A stretch of DNA of 64,000 nucleotides from Capsulimonas corticalis (GTDB lineage: Bacteria > Armatimonadota > Armatimonadia > Armatimonadales > Capsulimonadaceae). The notes below the pieces were generated by a model. That model was not told where the DNA came from, did not search any database, and worked only from the letters and a program-made list of their open reading frames with translations. Positions within the stretch are counted from its first letter, which is position 1. Each line of letters opens with the position of its first letter. Positions 28,057 to 37,414 of the stretch are shown here, in pieces. Both the position numbers and the translations under genes were made by a program. The stretch spans positions 4,960,001-5,024,000 of the forward strand of contig NZ_AP025739.1 of NCBI RefSeq assembly GCF_003574315.2, given 5' to 3'.

Positions 28057-28469
28057 CGACGGACTCCTTGCCCGAGACGGCAGACGCCGTTTTCGTCACA
28101 TGGGGGCGGCAGCCGCAGCACTCGGGAGATTTCGAGGCGATGGTTGGCGATCCATTGGTAAATCGCCGGCCCAACGCCATACAGCAGGGGAAACCGCATC
28201 ACGAGACCCAGCCAGCGCAGGCCGCGCATCTCGCTGAAAATCGCCGCCCAGGCGAAGTAGCCCGTGCGCCATGTTCCATCGGGCATCTCCGCCTGCATCT
28301 GGCCGCGAATCTGGCTAGGCGTAAACCGCTCGCCAACGCGCTCGGCCCACCGCGGATCGTGTGCGTTCACGAAACGAACGCGATGGCGCGTATCAAAGCG
28401 CTGGAGACGGTTGGCGCCGGCGACGCACATCGGGCACTCGCCGTCGATATAAACGATGATCGCTTTCAC
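28053..28469 (-). CDS. DUF393/DCC-family thiol-disulfide-like protein
   Basis: 138 residues with the DxxCxxC-type motif DGECPMC (9-15) after a YVYID-like strand and a thioredoxin-like pattern. The second half (RWLGLVMRFPLLYGVGPAIYQWIANHR) matches the usual DCC tail. Start and stop overlap its neighbours by 4 nt on both sides, so it is translated with mqnP and mqnA. Role unknown; a redox link to quinones is only an inference from position. Confidence 0.85.
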   Translation of the reverse strand: MKAIIVYIDGECPMCVAGANRLQRFDTRHRVRFVNAHDPRWAERVGERFTPSQIRGQMQAEMPDGTWRTGYFAWAAIFSEMRGLRWLGLVMRFPLLYGVGPAIYQWIANHRLEISRVLRLPPPCDENGVCRLGQGVRR

Positions 28470-29392
28470 CGCAGCCTGCTTCCCACCACGACGTCCGCCA
28501 GGGTCAGCACAAAGAGCGCCATGCTGATATAGCCGTTCAGGGTGAAGAAGGCGAGGTTCAGCTTGGAGAGGTCGTTCGGTTTGACCAGGGATTGCTCATA
28601 CCACACAAGCGCCGCGACGAGCACAACGGCGAAGGCGTAGAGAACGCCCAGGTGCGCCGACACGCCCGCCATCGCGAGCAGGCCGATCATGATGACATGG
28701 GAGATGCGCGAAAGCAGCAGCGCCCGCGCGTTGCCGAGCCACGCCGGAACCGAGTAAAGACCGTTCGCCTTGTCAAACTCCGTGTCCTGAAGCGCGTAGA
28801 TGATGTCGAAGCCAAACAGCCAGCAGACGACCGCGCCGCCGATCCAGAGCGCCGGCGCATCGATGCGTCCAAGGATTGCGATCCACGCGCCGACGGGGGC
28901 GATCGCCAGCGCGATCCCAAGCGCCAAATGCGAAAACGGCGTGAATCGTTTGGTGTAGGAATAGAAGAATACCACAAGCAGCGCAACCGGGGAAAGCGCC
29001 AGCGCCAGCGGATTGAGCATCGCCGACGCGAACACGAGCAGCGCGGAGGCGACGATCGTAAAGAACGTCACCTGCGGCACCGTCAGCTGCCCGGCCGGCA
29101 GCGCGCGCATTGCGGTGCGTGGGTTCGCGGCGTCAAACTTACGGTCCACGATCCGATTAAACGCCATCGCCGCCGAGCGCGCGCCGACCATCGCCAGCAA
29201 AATCCAGGGGAGCTTGGCGAAGAACAGCGGCCAGTGGCCGCGCCCGGCGATGACCGCCGCCATCAGCGCGAACGGGAGCATAAAGATCGTATGCTCGAAC
29301 TTGATCATCTCCAGGATGATCTTCGTCTGCCGCAATCCCCGCACGATGGGGTTGGGCGAAAGCGATTGCGTTGCTGCGGGCCTCGGCGCCAT
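28466..29392 (-). CDS. mqnP: UbiA-family prenyltransferase of menaquinone synthesis
   Basis: MqnP attaches the isoprenoid chain to 1,4-dihydroxy-6-naphthoate. 308 residues from ATG 29392, 7 nt behind GGGAG. UbiA motifs: the first Asp-rich N..DRKFDAANPRT and the second DIIYALQDTEFDKANGLYS, among about eight membrane helices. UbiA itself is similar, but linkage to mqnA supports the menaquinone assignment. A TTGCAA/TACAAT promoter lies just upstream. Confidence 0.88.
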   Translation of the reverse strand: MAPRPAATQSLSPNPIVRGLRQTKIILEMIKFEHTIFMLPFALMAAVIAGRGHWPLFFAKLPWILLAMVGARSAAMAFNRIVDRKFDAANPRTAMRALPAGQLTVPQVTFFTIVASALLVFASAMLNPLALALSPVALLVVFFYSYTKRFTPFSHLALGIALAIAPVGAWIAILGRIDAPALWIGGAVVCWLFGFDIIYALQDTEFDKANGLYSVPAWLGNARALLLSRISHVIMIGLLAMAGVSAHLGVLYAFAVVLVAALVWYEQSLVKPNDLSKLNLAFFTLNGYISMALFVLTLADVVVGSRLR

Positions 29393-29411
29393 AATAGTCT
29401 CCCTTGGAATT

Positions 29412-29440
29412 ATTGTACCCAGGGAAGACAGACATTGCAA
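29412..29440 (-). promoter_or_regulatory. mqnP operon promoter
   Basis: On the minus strand TTGCAA (29440-29435), a 17-nt spacer and TACAAT (29417-29412) lie 20 nt before the ATG, leaving room for the GGGAG SD. Confidence 0.65.
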
Positions 29441-29521
29441 CTTTTTTCACAAAGTAGGAACTCCCTTCGCGCATCTCCATTTCCCAGCAAGACGATTTTC
29501 GAGAAATCTTTCAATCAGGAA

Positions 29522-29551
29522 TTGACTCATAGCTCGTTGCGCGGGTATAGT
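29522..29551 (+). promoter_or_regulatory. arsR-like operon promoter
   Basis: TTGACT (29522-29527), an 18-nt spacer and TATAGT (29546-29551). Transcription would start at about 29558, directly before ATG 29559, so the first mRNA is probably leaderless. Confidence 0.65.
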
Positions 29552-29558
29552 TAAGAAC

Positions 29559-29894
29559 ATGCTGAACTATTCTCCGAGCTTGGACGCCACGTTTCATTGC
29601 CTTTCCGATCCGACACGGCGCGCGATTGTCGAGCGGCTGGCGATGGGGAGCGCGTCGGTGAAGACGCTTGCCGCGCCATTTCCCATCTCTCTCCCCGCTG
29701 TCATGCTCCATTTGCAGGTTCTTGAGGCAGGCGGCCTCATTACGAGCAAGAAGGAGGGGCGAGTTCGAACCTGCGAACTCAATCGCGAGCCGATCCTTCA
29801 GGCGGAGGAATGGATGAGAAATCGAAAAGCAACTTGGACCGAACTATTCGATCGACTGGAAAATCTACTGGATGGAGATGACGAACGCCAATGA
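29559..29894 (+). CDS. ArsR-family winged-helix transcriptional regulator
   Basis: 111 residues: LDATFHCLSDPTRRAIVERLA, a recognition region PFPISLPAVMLHLQVLEAGGLI and the wing TSKKEGRVRTCEL. No metal-binding Cys cluster is present. It matches the subgroup linked to AHSA1-domain genes. The stop overlaps the next start (ATGA). It probably represses its own operon. Confidence 0.88.
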   Translation: MLNYSPSLDATFHCLSDPTRRAIVERLAMGSASVKTLAAPFPISLPAVMLHLQVLEAGGLITSKKEGRVRTCELNREPILQAEEWMRNRKATWTELFDRLENLLDGDDERQ

Positions 29895-30352
29895 GCAATA
29901 CACCGATACACGATACGTTCACCATTGAGCGACAGTTCAAGGCCGGGCGTAAACGCGCATTTGAGGCATGGTCCCAAATCGCAATGAAGGAGAAATGGTT
30001 CGTGGGACCGGCGGGGAAGTGGACGCTTCTCAGGCGGGAATTTGATTTCCGGATCGACGGCCGGGAAATCGCTCGGGGTGAGTTCAGCGACGGGAACACC
30101 TCACATTTCGATGCGGTTTACCTGGATATCGTCGATCAAGAGCGGATTGTCTATGCCTACCGGATGTATGTGAACGACGTGCTTCTTTCGGTATCTCTCG
30201 TGACGGTGGAGTTTGAGGATTGCGGCGCTGGCAGTAAAACCAAATTCACGGAGCAAGGCGTCTACTTCGCCACGCAAGAAGCCGCCGTCAGCCGCCGCCA
30301 CGGTTCCGAGATGTTAATGGATAACGTGACGCGAGCCATTGAAGGAGAATAA
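29891..30352 (+). CDS. SRPBCC/AHSA1-domain protein
   Basis: 153 residues with the START-like fold used for hydrophobic ligands: FTIERQFKAGRKRAFEAWSQ, EKWFVGP, the FDFRIDGRE block and a C-terminal helix. It is paired with an ArsR regulator and a DinB-like protein, an arrangement common in soil bacteria. Ligand unknown. Confidence 0.85.
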   Translation: MSNTPIHDTFTIERQFKAGRKRAFEAWSQIAMKEKWFVGPAGKWTLLRREFDFRIDGREIARGEFSDGNTSHFDAVYLDIVDQERIVYAYRMYVNDVLLSVSLVTVEFEDCGAGSKTKFTEQGVYFATQEAAVSRRHGSEMLMDNVTRAIEGE

Positions 30353-30353
30353 A

Positions 30354-30830
30354 ATGGAGCAAGCCGCTCACCTCGCTATCCAGGACGTCCACCAACTCAA
30401 CGGGCGTCTTTTGCGAAACCTCGCCAAAATACCGGACGACCGCCTGAACTGGTCGCCCGCTCCAACCGCCCGAACACCGCTCCAACTTGTGGCGCATTGC
30501 GCCTTTTCGCTGGGGTTTATTCACACCATGCTGAATGGAACTCCTTATCCGGCGAAGACGACTGCCTTGGCGGACGCCGAGTTTCTCGAAATGGAGCGTG
30601 AAATTACCACCCGCGAACAGGCTCTTTCGCTGTGGGAAAACCGCTTCCATCAGTATCTGTCGTTTTTGATTTCGTTACAGCCCGATCAGATGGACACATT
30701 AGTGAGGCTTCCTTTTGCGATGGGAGAGCTGCCGATGCATTTTATGGCGGGCATCGGGGCGGTTCATACGCGGGAGCATGTGGCGCAGCTGGAACATTTG
30801 CAGACGATTTATGGAGATCGGGAATGGTGA
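30354..30830 (+). CDS. DinB-like four-helix-bundle protein
   Basis: 158 residues from ATG 30354, 7 nt behind AGGAGA and 1 nt after the previous stop. DinB-fold signatures: QLNGRLLRNLAKIPDDRLNWSP, LVAHCAFSLGF and HTREHVAQLEHL. The possible metal ligands are His at the LVAH, HTREH and EH positions. Some relatives are metal-dependent thiol transferases, but no specific role is supported here. Confidence 0.8.
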   Translation: MEQAAHLAIQDVHQLNGRLLRNLAKIPDDRLNWSPAPTARTPLQLVAHCAFSLGFIHTMLNGTPYPAKTTALADAEFLEMEREITTREQALSLWENRFHQYLSFLISLQPDQMDTLVRLPFAMGELPMHFMAGIGAVHTREHVAQLEHLQTIYGDREW

Positions 30831-30933
30831 TCCGTGGGGCGCGAAACTGCAATTCGCAGCAAGCGCTCCACGGAGCAATTTCTTCCCAGTTTCTCTTGTG
30901 TCTGTCTCCCGAATGACGGCTGTCGTCGAGTTT

Positions 30934-31800
30934 CTAAGGGATCTGACCGGGCGCCCATAGCGCCTTCACGTCTTCGCCGCGCGCGTCGCGGGCTTTGAGA
31001 TCGGTGAGGAACTCGACGAAGCCGAATTCGGGCTCCCAGCCCATCAATCGCTTTGCTTCGGACATGTCGTGCTGCTCCACGGAGGCGGGCAGAGTAAGCG
31101 CGTACTTTTCGATCAGCGCTTTGGATCCGGGGACGCGCGTCTCGCACCAATCCGGTCCAAGCGATGGGAAGTTCTGAACGACATCGGCGGGCATATGATG
31201 GTTTGTGTGGATGACCGTCTGGAACAGGCCGATCTTTTTGTCGATCACGGCGCGCAGGGCGGCGACGGTGGAAGCGGCGACATCCCGCCGGTCGACGCCG
31301 TTGCGCAGGAGCATGGCGCCGAAATCGAGATAGGGCTTCGGAACGAAGTCGTGATAGCGCAGCATGGCGACGGACGCGTCGGCCGATTCGTGGTACGAAC
31401 GGCTAAGGTCTTCGCCGATGACCTTGGTGACACCGTAGATCCCGCCCCAGCCGTAGGCCATGGAGGACGCGAAGACAACGGCTTTGACGCCGAAAGCGCG
31501 GCAGGCTTCGAAGACGTTGAACGTGCCGTCTACGTTTACGGCGAAGATCGTGGCGTCGCTGACGGGCGGATTATGAGCGCAGTGCCATGCGGCCAGATGG
31601 ATCACCGCATCGCAGCCCTCCACGGCGCGCAGCGCGTCGGTCGGGGTGCGCGTGTCGCACCGGACAAATTCCACGCCCGCAAGCTCGTCGCGCGAGGGTG
31701 GGGCGACGTCGGCGCGCCGGATGTCATAACCCTCCTGGCGCAGGAGAGCGCAAACCGCCTGCCCCGCGTTGCCGGCGGCGCCGGTGACCAATATCTTCAT
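30934..31800 (-). CDS. NAD(P)-dependent epimerase/dehydratase (extended SDR)
   Basis: 288 residues from ATG 31800 behind AGAAGGA. Rossmann motif VTGAAGNAGQ (5-14), a FASSMAYG strand and catalytic YGVTK. The sequence resembles uronate dehydrogenases and other sugar-nucleotide enzymes. Substrate is not determinable. It is the only gene of its unit and is preceded by the operator array described at 31867-31937, so expression looks inducible. Confidence 0.82.
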   Translation of the reverse strand: MKILVTGAAGNAGQAVCALLRQEGYDIRRADVAPPSRDELAGVEFVRCDTRTPTDALRAVEGCDAVIHLAAWHCAHNPPVSDATIFAVNVDGTFNVFEACRAFGVKAVVFASSMAYGWGGIYGVTKVIGEDLSRSYHESADASVAMLRYHDFVPKPYLDFGAMLLRNGVDRRDVAASTVAALRAVIDKKIGLFQTVIHTNHHMPADVVQNFPSLGPDWCETRVPGSKALIEKYALTLPASVEQHDMSEAKRLMGWEPEFGFVEFLTDLKARDARGEDVKALWAPGQIP

Positions 31801-31829
31801 GAATGATTCCTTCTGTTGACAAAGAAATA

Positions 31830-31858
31830 CGACCTGGAAATCGCATTCGATCAGGTCG
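31830..31858 (-). promoter_or_regulatory. Hairpin in the epimerase leader RNA
   Basis: CGACCTG (31830-31836) and CAGGTCG (31852-31858) pair perfectly, with an inner ATCG/CGAT stem. It sits in the ~100-nt leader between the predicted start site and the ATG. Possible role in stability or translation. Confidence 0.45.
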
Positions 31859-31866
31859 CATCTCGC

Positions 31867-31937
31867 GGATACAATCGGGTAAGCCGATTGTTCATAATCG
31901 TACGTCCGATTGTATCCGATTGTACTTTCCATGTCAA
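31867..31937 (-). promoter_or_regulatory. Epimerase promoter with tandem and inverted operator repeats
   Basis: On the minus strand TTGACA (31937-31932), 17 nt and TACAAT (31914-31909) form a strong sigma-70 promoter. TACAATCGG occurs twice at a 10-nt spacing, once in the spacer and once over the -10 box. A third ACAATCGG lies at 31891-31884. GGATACAATCGG at 31867-31878 on the plus strand is the exact complement of the copy at 31906-31917. A cooperative repressor is the simplest reading. Confidence 0.8.
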
Positions 31938-31980
31938 TAGATCTGGTTCAAAACTGGTTTATTATTTTTGAATACTTAAG

Positions 31981-32015
31981 AAAAATAAGAAAAACCAGAG
32001 TGAAAACCCTGGTTT
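31981..32015 (-). terminator. Terminator of the sulfate operon
   Basis: On the minus strand AAACCAG pairs with CTGGTTT across a 10-nt loop and is followed by a T-rich stretch. It lies 44 nt beyond the cysA stop. Several other CTGGTTT/AAACCAG copies nearby could form alternative stems. Confidence 0.6.
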
Positions 32016-32058
32016 GAAACTGGTCCTTCGATTGCGGATTGTACGGAATATATTGGGG

Positions 32059-33129
32059 TCAGATGGAGTAATCGTCCCAGAAAACTTGGACTCGCTTGGG
32101 TTTGACATGCACGGATTCGCCGACCTGCAAGTTCAGCTCTCGGTATTTTTCTCGCGTGATCTCTGCGGCGATCGTCTCGGCGCCGTCGCTGGGGTCCAGG
32201 CCGACTCGGACGATGGGGCCGACGGCGGTGATGTGTTTGACAACCGCTTCGATCGTCGCGGAGCCGTTGCGGTGCCGCTGAATCTCCAGCTCATGCGGGC
32301 GCGTGTATCCCACGACGTTGGCGTCTTTCACCGTGGCGTCGCCGGGAATGGCGACATTCATTGCGCCGACATGCGCTTCGCCGCCCGTGACGCGTCCGTG
32401 GAACAGGTTGACGCTCCCCAGGAAGTTGAAGACGAAGGGGTTCGCCGGCGTATCGTAGACTTCTTCAGGAGTGCCGATCTGTTCGATCTGGCCGTGGTTC
32501 ATGACGACGATCCGGTCCGCCACTTCGAGCGCTTCTTCCTGATCGTGGGTGACGAAGATACTGGTGATGTGCAGTTCGTCGTGCAGGTGGCGCAGCCATT
32601 GGCGAAGCTCCTGCCGCACGCGGGCGTCGAGCGCGCCGAACGGCTCGTCGAGCAGCAGCATCTGCGGCTCCACGGCGAGGGCGCGGGCGAGGGCGACACG
32701 CTGGCGCTGGCCGCCGGAAAGCTGCGATGGGTGGCGCTGCGCGAGTCCTTCCAACTGGACCATTTGCAGCAGGTGCATGACGCGGTCGGTGATCTGCGCG
32801 TTAGTCGGGCGCTGGCTGCGCGGCTTGACGCGCAGACCGAAGGCGATGTTCTCGAAGACCGTCATGTGACGGAACAGCGCGTAATGCTGAAAGACAAAAC
32901 CGACCTGACGTTTGCGGACGTGGCGTTCGGTGATATCTTCGCCGTTGAAGAGGATGTTGCCCGTATCCGCCGTTTCCAGGCCGGCGATAATGCGCAGCAG
33001 GGTCGTCTTACCCGATCCGGACGGTCCAAGGAGCGCGAGCAGCTCGCCCGAGTTGATCTCCAGGTTGACGTCTTTGAGAGCCTGAAATTTCCCAAATTGC
33101 TTACTGACATTCGTAACGGTGATGCTCAT
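32059..33129 (-). CDS. cysA: Sulfate/thiosulfate import ATP-binding protein
   Basis: 356 residues from ATG 33129 (GAGGAA upstream). ABC ATPase with Walker [25 protein letters not shown] and Walker [12 protein letters not shown], plus the C-terminal TOBE-like domain of CysA. It energises the CysT-CysW permease. Last gene of the transport operon, 4 nt after cysW. Confidence 0.93.
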   Translation of the reverse strand: MSITVTNVSKQFGKFQALKDVNLEINSGELLALLGPSGSGKTTLLRIIAGLETADTGNILFNGEDITERHVRKRQVGFVFQHYALFRHMTVFENIAFGLRVKPRSQRPTNAQITDRVMHLLQMVQLEGLAQRHPSQLSGGQRQRVALARALAVEPQMLLLDEPFGALDARVRQELRQWLRHLHDELHITSIFVTHDQEEALEVADRIVVMNHGQIEQIGTPEEVYDTPANPFVFNFLGSVNLFHGRVTGGEAHVGAMNVAIPGDATVKDANVVGYTRPHELEIQRHRNGSATIEAVVKHITAVGPIVRVGLDPSDGAETIAAEITREKYRELNLQVGESVHVKPKRVQVFWDDYSI

Positions 33130-33133
33130 AACT

Positions 33134-34018
33134 TTATTCCTCGCCCACGCGGATCTGCCGCGCGGCGAACCACTCCACAATGTTCTTGGCCACCAGAGTC
33201 ACCAGCGCGAGCATCGCCAGCAGCGACGCCAGGGCGAAGGCGCTGACGAACTGGTAGTCGTCGTAAAATACTTCCACCTGCAAGGGCATGGTGTTGGTCA
33301 GGCCGACGATCTTCCCGGACACAACCGACACGGCGCCGAACTCGCCCATGGCGCGCGCATTGCACAGAATGACGCCGTACAGCAGGCCCCACTTGATATT
33401 GGGCAGCGTCACGCGGCGGAAGGTCTGCCAGCCGCTCGCGCCCAACACCTGCGCCGCGATCTCCTCATCGCTCCCCTGCGCCTGCATCAGCGGAATGAGT
33501 TCACGGGCGACGAACGGGAAGGTGACAAACGCCGTCGCCAGCACGATGCCCGGTGTGGCGAAGATGATCTTGATATCGTGATCCATCAGCCACGATCCGA
33601 AAATGCCGCGCGAGCCAAATAAAAGAACGAAGATCAAACCTGAAATGACGGGAGACACCGCGAACGGCAGGTCGATCAGCGTGATCAGCAGGTTCTTGCC
33701 TTTGAAATCGAACTTCGCGATGGTCCACGCCGCCGCGATACCAAAGACGACATTCATCGGCACGACGATCGCCGCCGTCAGCAGCGTCAGCCGCACGGCC
33801 GCGAGGGCTTCGGGCTGCTTCAGCGCATCCGTGTAAGCCGCCCAGCCTTTGGCGAACGCTTCATGGAACACCACGATCAAGGGCAGAATCAAAAAGAGGC
33901 CCATCAGCGCGAGCATCAATGCGATCAAGACGATCCGCAGCCATAGGGGATCGTTGGCGACCTTCGAGCGCGGCGCGCCCGTCTGCGCGCGTTTCACTAA
34001 ACCGGCGGTTTCCGCCAT
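33134..34018 (-). CDS. cysW: Sulfate ABC transporter permease
   Basis: 294 residues with six membrane segments and the coupling motif [22 protein letters not shown]-like EAA loop. FGEFGA-type region reads [14 protein letters not shown], typical of CysW. Functions in the inner membrane with CysT and CysA. Confidence 0.92.
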   Translation of the reverse strand: MAETAGLVKRAQTGAPRSKVANDPLWLRIVLIALMLALMGLFLILPLIVVFHEAFAKGWAAYTDALKQPEALAAVRLTLLTAAIVVPMNVVFGIAAAWTIAKFDFKGKNLLITLIDLPFAVSPVISGLIFVLLFGSRGIFGSWLMDHDIKIIFATPGIVLATAFVTFPFVARELIPLMQAQGSDEEIAAQVLGASGWQTFRRVTLPNIKWGLLYGVILCNARAMGEFGAVSVVSGKIVGLTNTMPLQVEVFYDDYQFVSAFALASLLAMLALVTLVAKNIVEWFAARQIRVGEE

Positions 34019-34041
34019 GGGTGTTTCCTTTCCGCCCCGGG

Positions 34042-34902
34042 TTAAACGGTGCCCTGTCGCTTCCGGCTCCAGGCCTGGAGGACATTGATCGCCAGCAGCA
34101 GCGCGAACGACGAGATCAGCATGACCAGCGCGATAGCCGTCGCTCCCGCATAGTTATACTCTTCCAATTTGGTGATGATCAGCAGCGGCAGGATCTCCGT
34201 CTTGTAGGGACGGTTGCCGGCGATAAACACGACCGATCCATATTCGCCCAGCGCCCGCGCGAACGCCAGCGTAAAGCCCGTCAGCATGACCGGCGCCAGG
34301 GGCGGCGCGAGAACGCGCAAAAAGGTCTGGAGGCGTGTCGCGCCGAGGCTCGCCGCCGCTTCCTCAAGCTCCGCCTCCATGTCCTCCAGAACCGGCTGCA
34401 CCGTTCGGACGACAAAGGGCAGCCCGATAAAGATCAGCGCAACGGTGATGCCGATCGGAGTGAACGCGATCTTGAGGCCGTGGGGTTCGACAATCCGTCC
34501 GATCCAGCCGTTCTGCGAATAGACCGTCACCAGACAAATGCCGGCGACCGCCGTTGGCAGCGCGAACGGCAGATCGACCAGTCCGTCAATGAGACGCTTG
34601 CCGGGAAAGCGATAGCGCGCCAGCACCCACGCCACCAGTCCGCCGAAGAAGACATTGAATAGGGCGGCGCAGAATGACGCGCCGAAGGTGAGCTTGAACG
34701 CTTGCAGCACCCGATCATCGGTCACCGTGCTCCAGATCTTAGAGATCGGCATCGAGCTCGTTTTCCAGAACAGCATGGACAGCGGAATCAGGACGAGCAG
34801 ACTCAAATAGAGCAGTGTAAAGCCCATGGTCAGCCCGAATCCCGGCAGCACGCGTCGCTGCTTTGCCGGTCGGATCGGTCTGGATTGGGTCGAGACAGTC
34901 AT
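34042..34902 (-). CDS. cysT: Sulfate ABC transporter permease
   Basis: 286 residues from ATG 34902. Six membrane segments, the EAA loop EEAAASLGATRLQTFLRVL and the signature ALGEYGSVVFIAGN mark CysT (CysU). cysW follows 23 nt later. A long hairpin separates it from the upstream binding-protein gene. Confidence 0.92.
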   Translation of the reverse strand: MTVSTQSRPIRPAKQRRVLPGFGLTMGFTLLYLSLLVLIPLSMLFWKTSSMPISKIWSTVTDDRVLQAFKLTFGASFCAALFNVFFGGLVAWVLARYRFPGKRLIDGLVDLPFALPTAVAGICLVTVYSQNGWIGRIVEPHGLKIAFTPIGITVALIFIGLPFVVRTVQPVLEDMEAELEEAAASLGATRLQTFLRVLAPPLAPVMLTGFTLAFARALGEYGSVVFIAGNRPYKTEILPLLIITKLEEYNYAGATAIALVMLISSFALLLAINVLQAWSRKRQGTV

Positions 34903-34950
34903 AACGGATGTCTTTCTTAAAATACTTTCCCTATAGAATACCTGATAAAG

Positions 34951-34986
34951 CAAGCCCGTCTGCAAGATGTCTTGCGGACGGGCTTG
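34951..34986 (-). promoter_or_regulatory. Strong intercistronic hairpin between sbp and cysT
   Basis: A 17-nt arm (34951-34967) pairs with 34970-34986 with a single mismatch and a 2-nt loop. It lies 23 nt after the sbp stop. With no clean T tract it may act as a partial terminator or RNA-stabilising hairpin that keeps binding-protein output above permease output. Confidence 0.7.
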
Positions 34987-35009
34987 GAAGATTTTCGTAT
35001 TCAGGGCGA

Positions 35010-36020
35010 TTATTTGTGATAGATCTGATCGAAGACACCGCCGTCACTGAAATGCTTGGCCTGGATCGCCTGCCATCCGCCGAAGAGGGAATCCACAGTG
35101 AAGAGGTTCACCTTCGCGAATTGCCCGGCGTACTTACGCGCGATCGAGGGAACGCGCGGTCGGTAGTAGTGCCGCGCGGCGATCGCCTGGCCTTCGGGCG
35201 TATAGAGATAGTTCAAATACGTCGTGGCGAGGGTGCGCGTGTGATGCCGGTCGACATTCTTATCCACGACGGCCACCGGCGGCTCCGCGAGAATGCTCAC
35301 GGAGGGAACCACGAGATCGTACTGTCCCTTGCCCAGATCCTTGGTGATGAGCAGCGCCTCGTTTTCCCAGGCGATCAGCACATCGCCGAGCCCGCGCTGG
35401 GTAAACGTGGTCGTCGCGCCCCGCGCTCCGGAGTCCAGAGCCACCACATTGTGATAGATCTTGGTGACCAGGCCGCGCGCCGTGGCGTCGTTACCGCCTT
35501 TTTGCTTGAGCGCATAGCCCCACGCCGCCAGGTAGTTCCAGCGCGCGCCGCCGCCGGTCTTCGGGTTCGGAGTGACGACGCCGACACCCGGCCGCGCCAG
35601 GTCGCTCCAATCCTTGATGTGCTTCGGGTTGCCATGGCGAACGACGAACACAATCGTGGACGTATAGGGCGAGCTGTTATACGGCAGCCGGCCTTGCCAG
35701 CCCGGGTTGATCAATCCAGACTTTTGGACGGCGTCGATATCATAGGCGAGCGCCAGTGTCACGACATCCGCTTCCAACCCTTCGCTGACGGCGCGGGACT
35801 GCGCGCCGGAACCGCCATGCGACTGATCGATATGGATATTCTGCCCTGTATGATCTTTCCAGTACTTTGCGAACGCGGTGTTGTAATCCTGATAAAGTTC
35901 ACGCGTCGGATCGTAAGACACGTTCAGCAGCTTCTGCGCATGGACCGCAGTCGCGGGCGCAAGCGCGGCGGCGGCGGTGAGCAGCGCGCCGAACGCCTTT
36001 ATGGTTTTATTGAGATGCAT
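35010..36020 (-). CDS. sbp: Sulfate-binding protein, copy 1
   Basis: 336 residues with a signal peptide ending AVHAQ. The mature sequence has the Sbp signature [20 protein letters not shown], then [28 protein letters not shown] and [19 protein letters not shown]. It delivers sulfate to CysTWA. Close paralogue of the next gene upstream. Confidence 0.93.
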   Translation of the reverse strand: MHLNKTIKAFGALLTAAAALAPATAVHAQKLLNVSYDPTRELYQDYNTAFAKYWKDHTGQNIHIDQSHGGSGAQSRAVSEGLEADVVTLALAYDIDAVQKSGLINPGWQGRLPYNSSPYTSTIVFVVRHGNPKHIKDWSDLARPGVGVVTPNPKTGGGARWNYLAAWGYALKQKGGNDATARGLVTKIYHNVVALDSGARGATTTFTQRGLGDVLIAWENEALLITKDLGKGQYDLVVPSVSILAEPPVAVVDKNVDRHHTRTLATTYLNYLYTPEGQAIAARHYYRPRVPSIARKYAGQFAKVNLFTVDSLFGGWQAIQAKHFSDGGVFDQIYHK

Positions 36021-36045
36021 TGGATGGGGTCCTTGTGGAGATAAG

Positions 36046-36294
36046 CCCTATTCCCCCGGCGCTAAAGCGCTTCCCCCTTTTTCCCATCAAGCTGCTTCGC
36101 AGGGGAAAAGGGGAGCGACTCACTGAGTTCCATTCACTCGTCTCGTAAGCGTGAAGATCTTGTCTACAGAGTCGAAACATTCATCTCGGCTGCTTGTCGA
36201 GCGAGCAAGGACTGTAGTTATCAGCACCCCTTTTCCCCCGCGAAGCGGCTTGTTGGGAAAAAGGGGGAAGCGCTTTAGCGCCGGGGGAATAGGG
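36046..36294. repeat. 249-bp element with 68-bp inverted-repeat arms (MITE-like)
   Basis: The outer 41 nt (36046-36086 and 36254-36294) are perfect complements. After 2 unpaired nt a further 25 nt (36089-36113 and 36227-36251) pair with two mismatches. The ~113-nt centre has no ORF. It lies between the two sbp copies and does not share sequence with the type 1 or type 2 elements. Confidence 0.85.
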
Positions 36295-36331
36295 ACCTCC
36301 GGTCGCTAAAGCGCCAGGGATGGGGCGCCTC

Positions 36332-37339
36332 TTACTTCTTATAAATCTGATCGAACACGCCGCCGTCCGAGAAGTGGACTTTCTGAGCGTTGCGCCAGCC
36401 GCCGAACGTATTGTCCACGGTGATCAGGTTGAGCTTCGGGAAGTACTTGGCGTACTTGCGGGCGATCGAAGCGACGCGCGGGCGGTAGAAGTTCTGCGCG
36501 GCGATGGTCTGACCCTGGGGAGTGTACAGCCAGTTCAGGTAGGTGGTGGCGAGAACGGTCGTATTGTGGCGGGCGACGTTCTTATCGACAACCGCGACGG
36601 GGGGTTCGGCCAGGATGCTGATCGACGGGTACACGATATCGTACTTGCCGGGGCCAAGATCGCGGGTCGCCAGCAGGGCTTCGTTTTCCCAGGCGATCAG
36701 GACGTCGCCCAGGCCGCGCTCGGTGAACGAGGTCGTGGCGCCGCGGGCGCCGGTGTCCAGCGCGACGACATTCTTGTAAAGCTTGCCGACAAAGGCGCGG
36801 GCAGACGCGTCATTGCCGCCCTTTTGCTTGAGCGCGTAGCCGTAGGCCGCGAGGTAGTTCCAGCGCGCGCCGCCACTCGTCTTCGGGTTCGGGGTGATGA
36901 CGCCGACACCGGGCCGCGCCAGGTCATTCCAGTCCTTGATGTGCTTCGGGTTACCATGGCGCACCAGGAAGACGATGGTGGAGGTGTAGGGCGAGCTGTT
37001 GTACGGCAGGCGGCTCTGCCAGCCGTGGTTGATCAAACCGGCGTCTTCAATGGCGTCGATATCGTAGCCCAGCGCCAGCGTTACGACGTCCGCGTCCAGG
37101 CCGTCGATGACCGCGCGGGCCTGCTTGCCGGAGCCGCCGTGCGACTGATCGACGTGCACGTTCTGATGCGTTTTGGAGAGCCAGTATTTGGCGAACGCCG
37201 TGTTGTAGCTCTGGTACAGCTCACGCGTCGGATCGTAAGAAACGTTCAGCAATTTCTGAGCGTGAGCGGAAAGGGGCAGCAGAGCCCCGGCAACGGCGGT
37301 GAACGCGCCCAATAAGCGCGCGGTGTCCTTCAGTTTCAT
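36332..37339 (-). CDS. sbp: Sulfate-binding protein, copy 2
   Basis: 335 residues from ATG 37339 (GGGGAAG upstream). Signal peptide ends PLSAHAQ. It is very similar to copy 1 from [15 protein letters not shown] to the C-terminus ([13 protein letters not shown]), so the pair arose by tandem duplication. It is first in the operon and directly behind the consensus promoter. Confidence 0.93.
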   Translation of the reverse strand: MKLKDTARLLGAFTAVAGALLPLSAHAQKLLNVSYDPTRELYQSYNTAFAKYWLSKTHQNVHVDQSHGGSGKQARAVIDGLDADVVTLALGYDIDAIEDAGLINHGWQSRLPYNSSPYTSTIVFLVRHGNPKHIKDWNDLARPGVGVITPNPKTSGGARWNYLAAYGYALKQKGGNDASARAFVGKLYKNVVALDTGARGATTSFTERGLGDVLIAWENEALLATRDLGPGKYDIVYPSISILAEPPVAVVDKNVARHNTTVLATTYLNWLYTPQGQTIAAQNFYRPRVASIARKYAKYFPKLNLITVDNTFGGWRNAQKVHFSDGGVFDQIYKK

Positions 37340-37414
37340 TTTTTGTATCTTCCCCTTGATGCGTTTTTCACAACGATGCACGCTTCCTAATTAAGAAGCA
37401 TGTTTATATTTACT

